Below, in pieces: positions 1-5,379 of a DNA stretch of 11,415 nt (positions are counted from its first letter, which is position 1; each line of letters begins with the position of its first letter). A program made the position numbers and the translations under genes. The stretch is from contig CAKZQX010000962.1 of the NCBI GenBank assembly GCA_937141995.1, positions 1-11,415 on the forward strand, written 5' to 3'. This stretch comes from an uncultured Chloroflexaceae bacterium. Lineage in GTDB: Bacteria > Chloroflexota > Chloroflexia > Chloroflexales > Chloroflexaceae. Below the pieces are notes generated by a model. The model saw nothing but the letters and a program-made list of their open reading frames with translations. It had not been told where the DNA came from and did no database searches.

Positions 1-951
1 CGCCAGGCTGCGCTGCTTGTAGCGGGCGGCGTCGGCGGGGTTGTTGCGCCGCCAAATGCGGATCGGCATGTATTTCTGCACTTCGTAGAGCAGGTAGAAC
101 TGGCGGCGAATCAGCGCGGCGGGCGACTCGTCACGGGGCCGGCCGTACCCTTCCCAGAAGGCCGGTTCGCTGATACCGCAGTAGTCCAGAACGGCAAATT
201 CGATTTCGCTATCGCCCCAGAGTGCGCGGTCAAAATCAACGATCCCGGTGACATTGCCCGACAGATCGATCAGGATGTTCTGGCTCCAGACATCCATGTG
301 CAGCAGGCAGGGCGTCACCGGATGCTCAAACTGGTGCAGATGCTGATCCAGCAGGTCGCGCATGTTGTCGGCTTCCGCGGGCGTGTAACTGCCACAGGCA
401 ACCACATCGTCCAGCAACTGGTGCCACATCACGCGGAATGCAGCGGCCCAGGTCGGCTGCGGCTCCATTGGCTGATGCGCGCCCAGGTAGCCGTATGCCG
501 CATGTCCCAGGCATTCTGTGGCGGTCAACGTATGCAGTTCGCGCAGGTAGCCGCCCACCTGCCGCAACGCCTGCTCGAACTGCGCGTGGGCGAGGCCGGG
601 AGCCTGGCTCAGGGGCATACCGGGCAGCGCCGTCATCAACAGGTAGTCGCGGTCGATCCGGGAGCGGCTGAAGTCGCAGGCGACAATCTCGGCTACGGGA
701 ATATGCGTTCGGCTGCGGATAAGCTGGTGCAGTTGCGGCTCCTGGCGCATCATCAGGCGCTCGTAAAAGAGGAAGCCCGCGTCGTCCGGTGGGGCAATAC
801 GCAGTACAAACCGGGCCGTCCCATGCTCAACCATGTAGGAGCTGTTGTGCTTGCCTGTCGGGATCGGCGCAAAGCACAGCGCCGCCGGGTCGGTCTTCAG
901 ATGTGGGGCAACCAGTGTAGCAAGGGTTTCGGTAGCGAAAGACTCGGCCAC
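1..951 (-). CDS. Aminoglycoside phosphotransferase (APH) family kinase, 3' end outside window
   Basis: This gene encodes a small-molecule kinase of the APH/choline-kinase fold (Pfam APH), probably cytoplasmic and ATP-dependent; the substrate cannot be read from sequence. Read on the minus strand, all 317 codons in the window are open. The catalytic Brenner-type motif HMDVWSQN lies at residues 218-225 (catalytic Asp220, metal-binding Asn225), followed by the second metal site VDFD at 238-241. The N-lobe has a plausible nucleotide-binding stretch (PTGKHNSSYM, about residues 34-43). I chose the GTG at 951 because AGGAGG lies five bases upstream; no ATG is equally well placed. The start is 12 bp after the stop of the metallo-hydrolase gene, with the ribosome site in between, so the two are probably co-transcribed. 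The C-terminus is cut by the window edge. Despite the family name, antibiotic resistance should not be assumed; many environmental members act on other alcohols or amino-sugars. Confidence 0.85.
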   Translation of the reverse strand, partial: MAESFATETLATLVAPHLKTDPAALCFAPIPTGKHNSSYMVEHGTARFVLRIAPPDDAGFLFYERLMMRQEPQLHQLIRSRTHIPVAEIVACDFSRSRIDRDYLLMTALPGMPLSQAPGLAHAQFEQALRQVGGYLRELHTLTATECLGHAAYGYLGAHQPMEPQPTWAAAFRVMWHQLLDDVVACGSYTPAEADNMRDLLDQHLHQFEHPVTPCLLHMDVWSQNILIDLSGNVTGIVDFDRALWGDSEIEFAVLDYCGISEPAFWEGYGRPRDESPAALIRRQFYLLYEVQKYMPIRIWRRNNPADAARYKQRSLA

Positions 952-963
952 AACTGCCTCCTT

Positions 964-1602
964 TTACATATCCCAGGTTGCATCTCCATAGAATTCGCCA
1001 AAGTCTTTGCTTAAGAATGTCTCAATCGCCGCGCGTTTGTCGCCCAGGCGAAACTCGGACCCATGACCGGGGCAGCAGATCGTCTCATCCGGCCAGGATA
1101 ATACCACCGTGTGCAGGGTCTGCCGGGTGGTGCGAAAGCCCTCCACCGACCAGGTTTTACCGGGACCGTCCGCAAACAGCGTGTCGCCGACGATAATCCG
1201 CCGGTCGCCCGCAAGGGCAAAACTGAGCATATCCTCGCTGTGACCGGGCGTATGGTAGACCTCCAGCGTGTGCGCGCCGACCGGCACTATGTCGCCATGG
1301 CTCAGCCAGCGATCGGCACTCGGAGTAATGCCCCGCGAGCGCGGGCCGGGATAGGCCATCAGCGGCACCTGCATCTCGGCGACCATTGTATCGAGCGCGC
1401 CGACATGATCGCGGTGGGTATGCGTCAGCAGGATGGCCTCCGGCGTGGTATCCGACAGCATGGCCCGCAGCGTCTCCGGCTCATCGCCCGGATCGATCAG
1501 CACGCTCCGGCGTGTCGTGGGGCAGACCAGGATGTAGGTATTCATCGGCCAGGGACCAACGGCGCGGGTGCGCAGTTCCAGCGCTGTTTCACCAGATGTC
1601 AT
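964..1602 (-). CDS. Metallo-beta-lactamase-fold hydrolase (glyoxalase II-like)
   Basis: This 212-residue protein belongs to the MBL-fold hydrolases, nearest in look to the hydroxyacylglutathione hydrolase/glyoxalase II group. The metal-binding signature HTHRDH is at residues 61-66, with further ligands at H121 (TPGHSED), D140 (VGDTLFADG) and H180 (CCPGHGSEF). This is the complete set for a two-metal centre, usually Zn or Fe. Likely chemistry is thioester or other ester hydrolysis in the cytoplasm; the substrate is unknown. The reading frame continues upstream, but ATG 1602 is preceded by AGGAGGT at 1611-1617 and fits the family start (beta-strand 'MNTYILV' from about residue 20), so I use it. 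It is the first gene of a probable two-gene unit with the APH-family kinase downstream. There is no signal peptide. No frameshift or missing key residue is seen. Confidence 0.88.
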   Translation of the reverse strand: MTSGETALELRTRAVGPWPMNTYILVCPTTRRSVLIDPGDEPETLRAMLSDTTPEAILLTHTHRDHVGALDTMVAEMQVPLMAYPGPRSRGITPSADRWLSHGDIVPVGAHTLEVYHTPGHSEDMLSFALAGDRRIIVGDTLFADGPGKTWSVEGFRTTRQTLHTVVLSWPDETICCPGHGSEFRLGDKRAAIETFLSKDFGEFYGDATWDM

Positions 1603-1673
1603 CACTTTACCTCCTCTGCTTCGTGATATCTCCATCCTACCACAACTCTCTTGGTACGGCGGACCGTCACGAG

Positions 1674-1745
1674 AGTAGGGGCGCAGCATTGGCCGGGCAT
1701 AAGCCTGGCAGACGGTATCTGTTAGGCCAATGCTGCGCCCCTACT
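1674..1745. repeat. Long inverted repeat (REP/MITE-like hairpin), GTAGGGGCGCAG family
   Basis: Two perfect 21-bp arms (1674-1694 and 1725-1745; core GTAGGGGCGCAGCATTGGCC) are separated by 30 bp. The loop itself contains a second ten-pair helix (GCCTGGCAGA with TCTGTTAGGC, counting two G-U pairs), so the RNA would fold as one long two-part hairpin. It sits between the divergent MBL-fold hydrolase and NUDIX genes. The right arm runs directly into the proposed NUDIX promoter. Similar CCCTAC-edged hairpins occur at 3244-3280 and 6773-6811. A terminator role is unlikely here because both flanking genes point away from it. Confidence 0.8.
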
Positions 1746-1753
1746 GCTATAAT
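1745..1753 (+). promoter_or_regulatory. Extended -10 promoter (TGCTATAAT) for the NUDIX gene
   Basis: TGCTATAAT is a perfect -10 hexamer (1748-1753) with the extended TGn element. No convincing -35 is found at 16-18 bp, which is tolerable for extended -10 promoters. The expected RNA start is near 1760, giving a leader of about 80 nt that contains the heptamer array. Confidence 0.5.
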
Positions 1754-1785
1754 ATCTGTAGAGAACGTAGAATATTCCTCTCTCG

Positions 1786-1827
1786 CTGTACCCTATACCC
1801 TATACCCTGTACCCTGTACCCTGTATC
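1786..1827 (+). repeat. Heptamer tandem array, CTRTACC x6
   Basis: Six head-to-tail 7-bp units read CTGTACC, CTATACC, CTATACC, CTGTACC, CTGTACC, CTGTATC. They end 15 bp before the chosen NUDIX start. The arrangement resembles the short tandemly repeated repetitive (STRR) heptamers known from cyanobacterial spacers. Three other heptamer arrays with different units occur in this window. Confidence 0.9.
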
Positions 1828-1842
1828 CTGATGAGGACTGCC

Positions 1843-2331
1843 ATGCGTATTCGACCAACTGTGCGGCTGCTGGTCATCGATCCGCAGCAGCGCATACTTC
1901 TATTCAAGATCGAAGATAATGTTCCGCTTGATCCGGCCCACCCGGATATGACAGTCTACTGGGTCACGCCCGGCGGTGGGGTGGACCCCGGTGAAACGTT
2001 TGAGCAGGCCGGTCTGCGCGAATTGTGGGAGGAGACCGGCATTCGCGCGGCGGCGCTCGGTCCCTGGGTGGGGCGGCGCTCGCGCGTCCTGCACTTCCCC
2101 GATGAGCAGGTGCAGTTTGCGGAGCGCTACTATCTGCTGCCGGTTGCGACCAGCCAGGTAGCGCTGACGAACCTGTACCCCGGTGAACAGCAGGTCTATC
2201 GTGCGCACCACTGGTGGACGCTTGCGGAGTTGTGGCAACCGGATGCGCCGGTTCTGCCACCCGGTTTGCCGGATCTCCTCGCAGCGTTATTGCAAGGCGA
2301 TATCCCGCCCGAACCAGTGCAGTTGTTGTAG
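1843..2331 (+). CDS. NUDIX hydrolase
   Basis: This 162-residue protein hydrolyses a nucleoside diphosphate linked to another moiety (a nucleotide sugar, NTP, dinucleotide or similar); the substrate is not predictable. The complete NUDIX box G-x5-E-x7-REUxEExGU is at residues 45-67 (GGVDPGE, then RELWEETGI), with the Mg-binding glutamates E63 and E64. The N-terminal strand 'VRLLVIDPQQRILLFK' and the 'HHWWTLAEL' segment near residue 125 are typical of the family. An in-frame ATG lies at 1831, but it falls at the end of the heptamer array with no ribosome site. ATG 1843 has GAGGA five bases upstream, so I use 1843. The gene appears monocistronic or co-transcribed with the ZIP transporter 149 bp downstream. 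It is probably cytoplasmic, for nucleotide-pool sanitation or RNA decapping, but this is only family-level inference. Confidence 0.92.
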   Translation: MRIRPTVRLLVIDPQQRILLFKIEDNVPLDPAHPDMTVYWVTPGGGVDPGETFEQAGLRELWEETGIRAAALGPWVGRRSRVLHFPDEQVQFAERYYLLPVATSQVALTNLYPGEQQVYRAHHWWTLAELWQPDAPVLPPGLPDLLAALLQGDIPPEPVQLL

Positions 2332-2342
2332 GAACCTGTTGG

Positions 2343-2374
2343 TCCCCTATCCCCTGTCCCCTATCCCCTGTCCC
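2343..2374 (+). repeat. Heptamer tandem array, TCCCCTR x4.5
   Basis: TCCCCTA and TCCCCTG alternate over four units plus TCCC, starting 11 bp after the NUDIX stop. The unit is related to, but not the same as, the array upstream of the NUDIX gene, so the NUDIX gene is bracketed by two heptamer arrays. Confidence 0.88.
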
Positions 2375-2401
2375 GTGGCATATGTTTTGCTGCGGTGCAG
2401 A

Positions 2402-2442
2402 CTGGTGTCCGGGCGCACTGCTGCCGGCTGTCGGGACACCAG
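2402..2442 (+). promoter_or_regulatory. Leader inverted repeat upstream of the ZIP transporter
   Basis: Perfect 9-bp arms (CTGGTGTCC and GGACACCAG) are separated by 23 bp and end 38 bp before the transporter start. It could be an RNA leader hairpin or a two-site operator for a metal-responsive regulator. There is no T-tract, so a simple terminator is less likely. The function is unknown. Confidence 0.45.
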
Positions 2443-2480
2443 GTGAAGAGACAGAGAAGATCTGCAACGGAAGGAGCTTC

Positions 2481-3224
2481 ATGGAAACCGAAGGCGTTCT
2501 AACGGTATTCATTGCCGCGTTGATCACCGCTATCTGTACCGGACTGGGTGCGCTGCCCTTTTTCTTTTTTAAGGAGATTGGCAAATTCTGGTTGGGCGTA
2601 TCGAATGCGCTGGCAGCCGGGTTGATGCTGGGCGCGAGTCTGGGGCTTGTCCGCGAGGGGATCAGCTATGATATCCTTGGCGTCGTTATCGGCTTTGGGC
2701 TGGGTTTTGTGCTGATTGTTATTGCCCGCCATTTTATCAGTGACCACGATGAAGACATTCACCTGGGCGCGGTCCAGGGGGCCAGTGCTGCGCAGATGCT
2801 GCTGATCGTGGGGGTGATGACGGTACACTCATTTGCGGAAGGGGTGAGCGTGGGTGTCTCCTACGGCGACAGCAACACCTTTGGGGCGTTTATCTCCTTC
2901 GCCATTGCCATCCACAATATCCCGGAGGGGCTGGCAATCAGCCTGGTGCTGGTGCCCAAGGGCGTGTCGGTCTGGAAGGCGGCCGGGTGGAGTGTCTTCT
3001 CCAGTTTGCCGCAGCCGTTGATGGCCGTACCGGCATTCCTGTTTGTGCTGGTGTTTCGCCCATTTTTGCCGATCGGGTTGGGGCTGGCGGCCGGGGCGAT
3101 GATCTATATGGTATTTAGCGAACTGCTGCCGGATGCACTGGAAGATGTGTCAAAGCTGACGGCGGCGACCTCAATGGTCCTGGCGACCTTTGCGATGCTG
3201 GGGTTTCAGGTTGTGATTGGTTAG
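2481..3224 (+). CDS. ZIP-family divalent metal transporter
   Basis: This 247-residue integral membrane protein of the ZIP (Zrt/Irt-like; ZupT/GufA-type) family would move Zn2+ or another divalent cation (Fe, Mn) into the cytoplasm. It shows about eight hydrophobic segments. The two signature metal-site helices carry HSFAEG (H116, E120) and HNIPEG (H145, N146, E149), which form the binuclear centre. A polar cytoplasmic loop at residues 84-94 (HFISDHDEDIH) has the usual metal-binding His/Asp enrichment. The frame is open far upstream, but ATG 2481 has AAGGAG four bases before it and gives the correct first membrane helix. The length is normal for bacterial members. Upstream are a heptamer array and an inverted repeat. 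Downstream it converges with the minus-strand repeat-protein gene across a hairpin. Confidence 0.93.
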   Translation: METEGVLTVFIAALITAICTGLGALPFFFFKEIGKFWLGVSNALAAGLMLGASLGLVREGISYDILGVVIGFGLGFVLIVIARHFISDHDEDIHLGAVQGASAAQMLLIVGVMTVHSFAEGVSVGVSYGDSNTFGAFISFAIAIHNIPEGLAISLVLVPKGVSVWKAAGWSVFSSLPQPLMAVPAFLFVLVFRPFLPIGLGLAAGAMIYMVFSELLPDALEDVSKLTAATSMVLATFAMLGFQVVIG

Positions 3225-3243
3225 TAGTTGGGATAGTTTGCCT

Positions 3244-3280
3244 GAGTTGCGGACGCGCAGAAGCGCGTCCCTACCAACTC
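3244..3280. terminator. Hairpin between convergent genes, possible bidirectional terminator
   Basis: An 8-bp perfect stem (GGACGCGC/GCGCGTCC, 3251-3258 and 3263-3270, loop AGAA) is enclosed by a second stem GAGTTG/CAACTC (3244-3249, 3275-3280) with a small bulge. It lies 20 bp after the transporter stop and 33 bp after the stop of the convergent repeat-protein gene. No strong T-tract follows. The GTCCCTAC edge and the CAACTCGAAAT flank are shared with the hairpin after purF (11 bp inverted at 6816-6826), so it may be a dispersed repeat doing terminator duty. Confidence 0.55.
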
Positions 3281-3312
3281 GAAATATGTGTGGCGATAAC
3301 CTCAGCAGCAAC

Positions 3313-3609
3313 CTACCGCTCCCGATTGCGGATGGCATTGTAGCTACGTACGCTCAGCATGCTGCGCGCACTGAGAAAACTCAGGACGCTGCCGGAGCTG
3401 AGGAAGCTCAGGATACTCCCGGCACTCAACAGGCTGAGAATGCTCCCCGCGCTGCCAATGCTCAGGATGCTCCCCGCGCTACCGATGCTCAGGATGCTCC
3501 CTGCGCTACCGATGCTCAGGATACTGCCGGTGCTGCCGATGCTCAAAATACTCCGGTGACTTTTCCGGCTTAAAATTGCCGGTGAACGATTATTTGTGGT
3601 TCTGAACAT
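3313..3609 (-). CDS. Small repeat protein, eight 9-residue SILSIGSAG-like units
   Basis: The predicted product is 98 residues: a basic, Asn/Ser-rich head (MFRTTNNRSPAILSRKSHR), eight 9-residue repeats (about residues 20-91, consensus SILSIGSAG, drifting to SILSLLSAG, SILSFLSSG, SVLSFLSAR, SMLSVRSYN), and a short basic tail. Three frames are open across the DNA repeat, so strand choice matters. I choose minus because most unit-to-unit changes are synonymous there (AGC/AGT, ATC/ATT, CTG/CTC/TTG, GGC/GGT, GCA/GCG), and because ATG 3609 follows GAGAGG four bases upstream within a 13-bp leader shared with the META gene. I recall similar Ser/Leu/Gly repeat proteins in Actinobacteria and related phyla, without known function. 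The alternating hydrophobic and small residues suggest a beta-solenoid or an aggregating surface peptide, which is speculation. No signal peptide is evident. Confidence 0.55.
   Translation of the reverse strand: MFRTTNNRSPAILSRKSHRSILSIGSTGSILSIGSAGSILSIGSAGSILSIGSAGSILSLLSAGSILSFLSSGSVLSFLSARSMLSVRSYNAIRNRER
3337..3552 (-). repeat. 27-bp coding minisatellite, 8 units
   Basis: Eight in-frame 27-bp units (216 bp) form most of the repeat-protein gene. The four units nearest the gene start are nearly identical; the rest diverge progressively toward the 3' end. This is consistent with recent expansion at one side. Confidence 0.88.
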
Positions 3610-3613
3610 ACAT

Positions 3614-3626
3614 CCTCTCTGGGTAT
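3614..3626 (-). promoter_or_regulatory. Shared leader/ribosome-site element (copy 1)
   Basis: ATACCCAGAGAGG (minus strand) directly precedes the repeat-protein start. The identical 13-mer precedes the META lipoprotein at 4912-4924. It includes the Shine-Dalgarno-like GAGAGG. The rest may be a -10 region or a common leader. Confidence 0.45.
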
Positions 3627-3731
3627 ATCGAAAATGTCCTGTTATCTGACAGGAGTTACGCGGCCCTGCCAATTCCGGCCTGGTGCCAGACCCAAACGCC
3701 CGATTCGCCTGCGGCAGCATGGTACTTGTTT

Positions 3732-3782
3732 TTCTTTTTCACAAAAAATCTGCTCTCAGAGCAAATTTTTTGTGAAAAAGAA
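3732..3782. repeat. AT-rich 51-bp palindrome
   Basis: There are 25-bp arms around a single central C (3757) with one mismatch (3750/3764). The outer part is A/T-rich (TTCTTTTTCAC, then AAAAAAT) and the inner part is TGCTCT/AGAGCA. It stands out sharply from the GC-rich surroundings. It could extrude as a cruciform, or serve as a bidirectional terminator, since U-tracts exist in both directions. Confidence 0.85.
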
Positions 3783-3837
3783 CTGGGATTTTCCGCCCAG
3801 TCGGAGACGATAACTCCCGCCAAACGCGGGATCGTCT
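3782..3837. repeat. Two adjacent hairpins following the palindrome
   Basis: ACTGGG/CCCAGT (3782-3787, 3796-3801) is followed by AGACGAT/ATCGTCT (3805-3811, 3831-3837) enclosing CCCGC/GCGGG (3816-3820, 3826-3830, loop CAAAC) with a 4-nt bulge. Reading on the minus strand from the DUF5666-like gene, this would be the first strong RNA structure after its stop, so it may end that transcript. Confidence 0.6.
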
Positions 3838-3934
3838 GATACCTATCAGCATCGGCCGTTTCGCGTTTTTCGCTCATTTCGCGGCGTTCGTGGTCCCAAC
3901 TTTCACCGTGTAACTGCTGTTATTTGACAGCTAC

Positions 3935-4270
3935 TTATGGTTGTGTCAGGACGACGATCTCGTCAGCAATCAGGGCGTTTGATTCGCCCGCCGCGCCGGA
4001 GGCCTGGATGGTAGTCTCCGGTCGGACGGCGGTCAGGTCGGTGGTGGTGCCGTCTTCGAGCATGATTGTAGTCTCCTCCGTCAGCGCGATGGTGTCGAAG
4101 CCGTTCTGCGGCGCGGTCAGCAGAATGATCTGCGCGCTCGGTGAGACTTCCATGACGGTGCCGGTAATGGTCTCGGCACTGTCCGGTGACTCACCGCCGT
4201 TACCGGCACAACCCACCGCCGATGTCAGTGCCAGGCAGAGTAACAACATGAGCAACAGAGGACGGATCAT
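3935..4270 (-). CDS. Small secreted protein or lipoprotein, DUF5666-like beta domain
   Basis: This 111-residue exported protein has an N-terminal hydrophobic segment (residues 4-19) ending in SAVGC at Cys21. That is an imperfect lipobox (Ala rather than Leu at -3), so it is either a lipoprotein or a cleaved secreted protein. After a short Gly/Ser/Glu linker, residues 34-108 read as a beta-rich pattern, 'ITGTVMEVSPSAQIILL' and then 'IALTEETTIMLEDG', ending 'NALIADEIVVL'. This resembles the OB-like DUF5666 repeats. The reading frame extends upstream, but ATG 4270 with AAGGAG nine bases before it gives the signal peptide, so it is the start. It lies 181 bp downstream of the META-domain gene on the same strand. 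Presumed role is in the extracytoplasmic envelope; the molecular function is unknown. Confidence 0.75.
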   Translation of the reverse strand: MIRPLLLMLLLCLALTSAVGCAGNGGESPDSAETITGTVMEVSPSAQIILLTAPQNGFDTIALTEETTIMLEDGTTTDLTAVRPETTIQASGAAGESNALIADEIVVLTQP

Positions 4271-4451
4271 AGCATCGTTCTCCTTCGCATTCAGTAAACT
4301 CTCTGTCGTCCGGGTGGCAGTGCGCCGCCCTCCCCTGACTGCCTGTGCTGGTCGGTTGGTGTCGTGCGCTGTACACATTCAGTTTAGCAGGAGTGGCGGC
4401 GCGGGGTATCTGCCAAAAGGCGTAGTTGCAGGGTGGTACTACTCCGGCGGA

Positions 4452-4904
4452 TCAGGCCGGAGATATCGCGGTAAACTGCAGGATACCGTCGGGCGCGGTC
4501 AGGGTCAGGCGGTCTTCCCCACGACTGATAGTATCCGCGTTGCGCAGCAGTTCCATATACGCGGCTTCTTGCTGCATCACCCCGTCGGCCATGCATGCCC
4601 GCTCTGTCTGAAACAGGTCGTTAAAGCTGATTGTGTCGCCGGCGTGGGTATAGTTGCCGCCAAACTCATTGCAGCCCGTGCTGCCGCCAACCGTGTCCTC
4701 TTGAAATGAGAGCGTGGGTTGGTAGTCGGTGATCACCGGCTGCGGGTTGGCCGGGTCGCCGTACGCGGTCAGGGACCATCTGGTTCCCACGAGATCCGGT
4801 TCCACACTGCCGTTGCCGTTTGTGCCCGTATCGGCGCAGGCCGTCAGCAGTAGCCATATCAGCAAAAGCATGCCCGACCGGCGCAGTAGACGATAGTTGA
4901 TCAT
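4452..4904 (-). CDS. META-domain (HslJ-like) lipoprotein
   Basis: This 150-residue lipoprotein has an N-terminal signal (residues 1-20) ending in a good lipobox LLTAC (Cys23), followed by a Gly/Asn linker. The META domain (Pfam META, as in E. coli HslJ) spans residues 38-147: 'LVGTRWSLTAYG', the hallmark 'GSTGCNEFGGNYT', 'TERAC', 'QQEAAYMELL' and 'LTLTAPDGILQF'. HslJ-type proteins are associated with envelope stress and novobiocin tolerance in E. coli, but the biochemical function is not established. ATG 4904 has GAGAGG seven bases upstream. A hairpin CTCCGGC/GCCGGAG (4442-4448, 4456-4462) overlaps the stop codon and could stabilise the 3' end. The gene lies between the 33-residue membrane peptide (78 bp upstream) and the DUF5666-like gene, forming a small envelope cluster on one strand. 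Confidence 0.9.
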   Translation of the reverse strand: MINYRLLRRSGMLLLIWLLLTACADTGTNGNGSVEPDLVGTRWSLTAYGDPANPQPVITDYQPTLSFQEDTVGGSTGCNEFGGNYTHAGDTISFNDLFQTERACMADGVMQQEAAYMELLRNADTISRGEDRLTLTAPDGILQFTAISPA

Positions 4905-4911
4905 CAGTTAG

Positions 4912-4924
4912 CCTCTCTGGGTAT
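4912..4924 (-). promoter_or_regulatory. Shared leader/ribosome-site element (copy 2)
   Basis: ATACCCAGAGAGG (minus strand) lies upstream of the META lipoprotein start and is identical to 3614-3626. About 17 bp further upstream is TTACAC, so GATACC could double as a weak -10 hexamer. Confidence 0.4.
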
Positions 4925-4982
4925 CTGGTTTCCATACATACAGTGTAAGACCACTGCCGGTGTGGAAAAGTTCCCGGAGAGT

Positions 4983-5084
4983 TTACTTATGATAGCCCTT
5001 CCAGAGGTAGAGCGCGAAGATAACGATAAACGGCAGCACAATATGTAATAGAAAAAAGAGTACGACAAAGGTTCCTGTATCCAT
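4983..5084 (-). CDS. 33-residue single-span membrane protein
   Basis: This small open frame reads MDTGTFVVLFFLLHIVLP, then FIVIFALYLWKGYHK and stop. ATG 5084 is preceded by GAGGAAGAAGT, a good ribosome site with normal spacing. The peptide is one long hydrophobic helix (residues 6-28) bounded by Asp2 and a basic C-terminal tail (WKGYHK), as expected for a transmembrane miniprotein with its C-terminus in the cytoplasm. It lies 78 bp upstream of the META lipoprotein on the same strand and may be co-transcribed with it. An extended -10 promoter sits about 60 bp upstream. I do not recognise the family. Its size matches small accessory subunits of membrane complexes, but no partner can be named. 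Confidence rests on ribosome site, composition and context, not on homology. Confidence 0.62.
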   Translation of the reverse strand: MDTGTFVVLFFLLHIVLPFIVIFALYLWKGYHK

Positions 5085-5147
5085 ACTTCTTCCTCAATGG
5101 GTACAAAGCGTATATTCGTGCCGAACGCGCAGAAATGTTCGCCTCGT

Positions 5148-5156
5148 ATTGTAGCA
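5148..5156 (-). promoter_or_regulatory. Possible extended -10 promoter for the 33-residue membrane protein
   Basis: The minus strand reads TGCTACAAT, a TGn-extended -10 with one mismatch to TATAAT. It would start RNA near 5140, about 56 nt before the start codon. No good -35 is seen. Confidence 0.35.
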
Positions 5157-5224
5157 CAACCCGCATTGCCGTGATCCCCTATCCTGAACCACTGGACCCG
5201 GACGGCGCATCTCCCGATACTCTG

Positions 5225-5233
5225 TGATATACT
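5225..5233 (+). promoter_or_regulatory. Possible extended -10 promoter for purF
   Basis: TGATATACT (TGn plus TATACT) lies about 150 bp upstream of purF. The -35 is unconvincing. A second weak option is TTTACA (from about 5250) with TATGTC 17 bp later. Confidence 0.33.
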
Positions 5234-5343
5234 ACGCAGTACAACATTTTTACAAAACCTAAATTGTATCATATGTCCAATGAACGGCGGTCGATGGGGA
5301 CGGCGTGTTCGTGATCCGGCTCCAGGCGGACAGGTAGTAGTAT

Positions 5344-5361
5344 GCGCAGGCAACCCTGCGC
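5344..5361 (+). promoter_or_regulatory. Hairpin just upstream of the purF ribosome site
   Basis: A 7-bp GC-rich stem (GCGCAGG/CCTGCGC, loop CAAC) ends 18 bp before the start codon, close to the weak ribosome site GAGAGAG. It could affect translation initiation. No purine riboswitch or PurR box is recognised. Confidence 0.35.
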
Positions 5362-5379
5362 GAAACTGGCGAGAGAGCA

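Larger units (their letters stand above)
3638..3931. mobile_element. MITE-like non-coding element with imperfect terminal inverted repeats
   Basis: The left end CCTGTTATCTGACAGG plus AGTTACGCGG is mirrored by the right end CCGTGTAACT plus GCTGTTATTTGACAGC. Aligned as inverted ends they match at 19 of 26 positions. Each outer 16-mer is itself a small hairpin, and the outermost pair is swapped between ends (C-G versus G-C), a compensatory change. The 294-bp interior has no credible gene. It holds a 51-bp palindrome, two further hairpins and a 9-bp-period run (CGAAnnnnG, minus strand, 3857-3894). No clear target duplication was found. It occupies most of the 325-bp gap between the repeat-protein gene and the DUF5666-like gene. 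Confidence 0.5.

Noticed and set aside
298..1014. Plus-strand open frame of 238 codons
   Set aside because: It is antisense to the APH-family kinase, which has a catalytic motif and ribosome site on the minus strand. The plus-strand peptide shows no recognisable domain.
1786..1827. CRISPR-like or telomere-like repeats
   Set aside because: Units are 7 bp with no spacers, so this is a heptamer microsatellite, not a CRISPR array.
3217..3573. Plus-strand repeat peptides (DAQDAPRAT or LRMLPALPM units) over the minisatellite
   Set aside because: These frames are open only because the 27-bp unit is a multiple of three. Differences between units are mostly silent in the minus frame, and no plus-strand ribosome site is present.
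3656..3877. Minus-strand 73-codon frame starting MSEKRETAD
   Set aside because: It runs through the 51-bp palindrome and the hairpins of the MITE-like element and has no ribosome site. It is probably chance.
3924..4709. Plus-strand open frame of 261 codons over the two exported-protein genes
   Set aside because: The minus strand gives two signal peptides, ribosome sites and a META domain. The plus frame has none of these.
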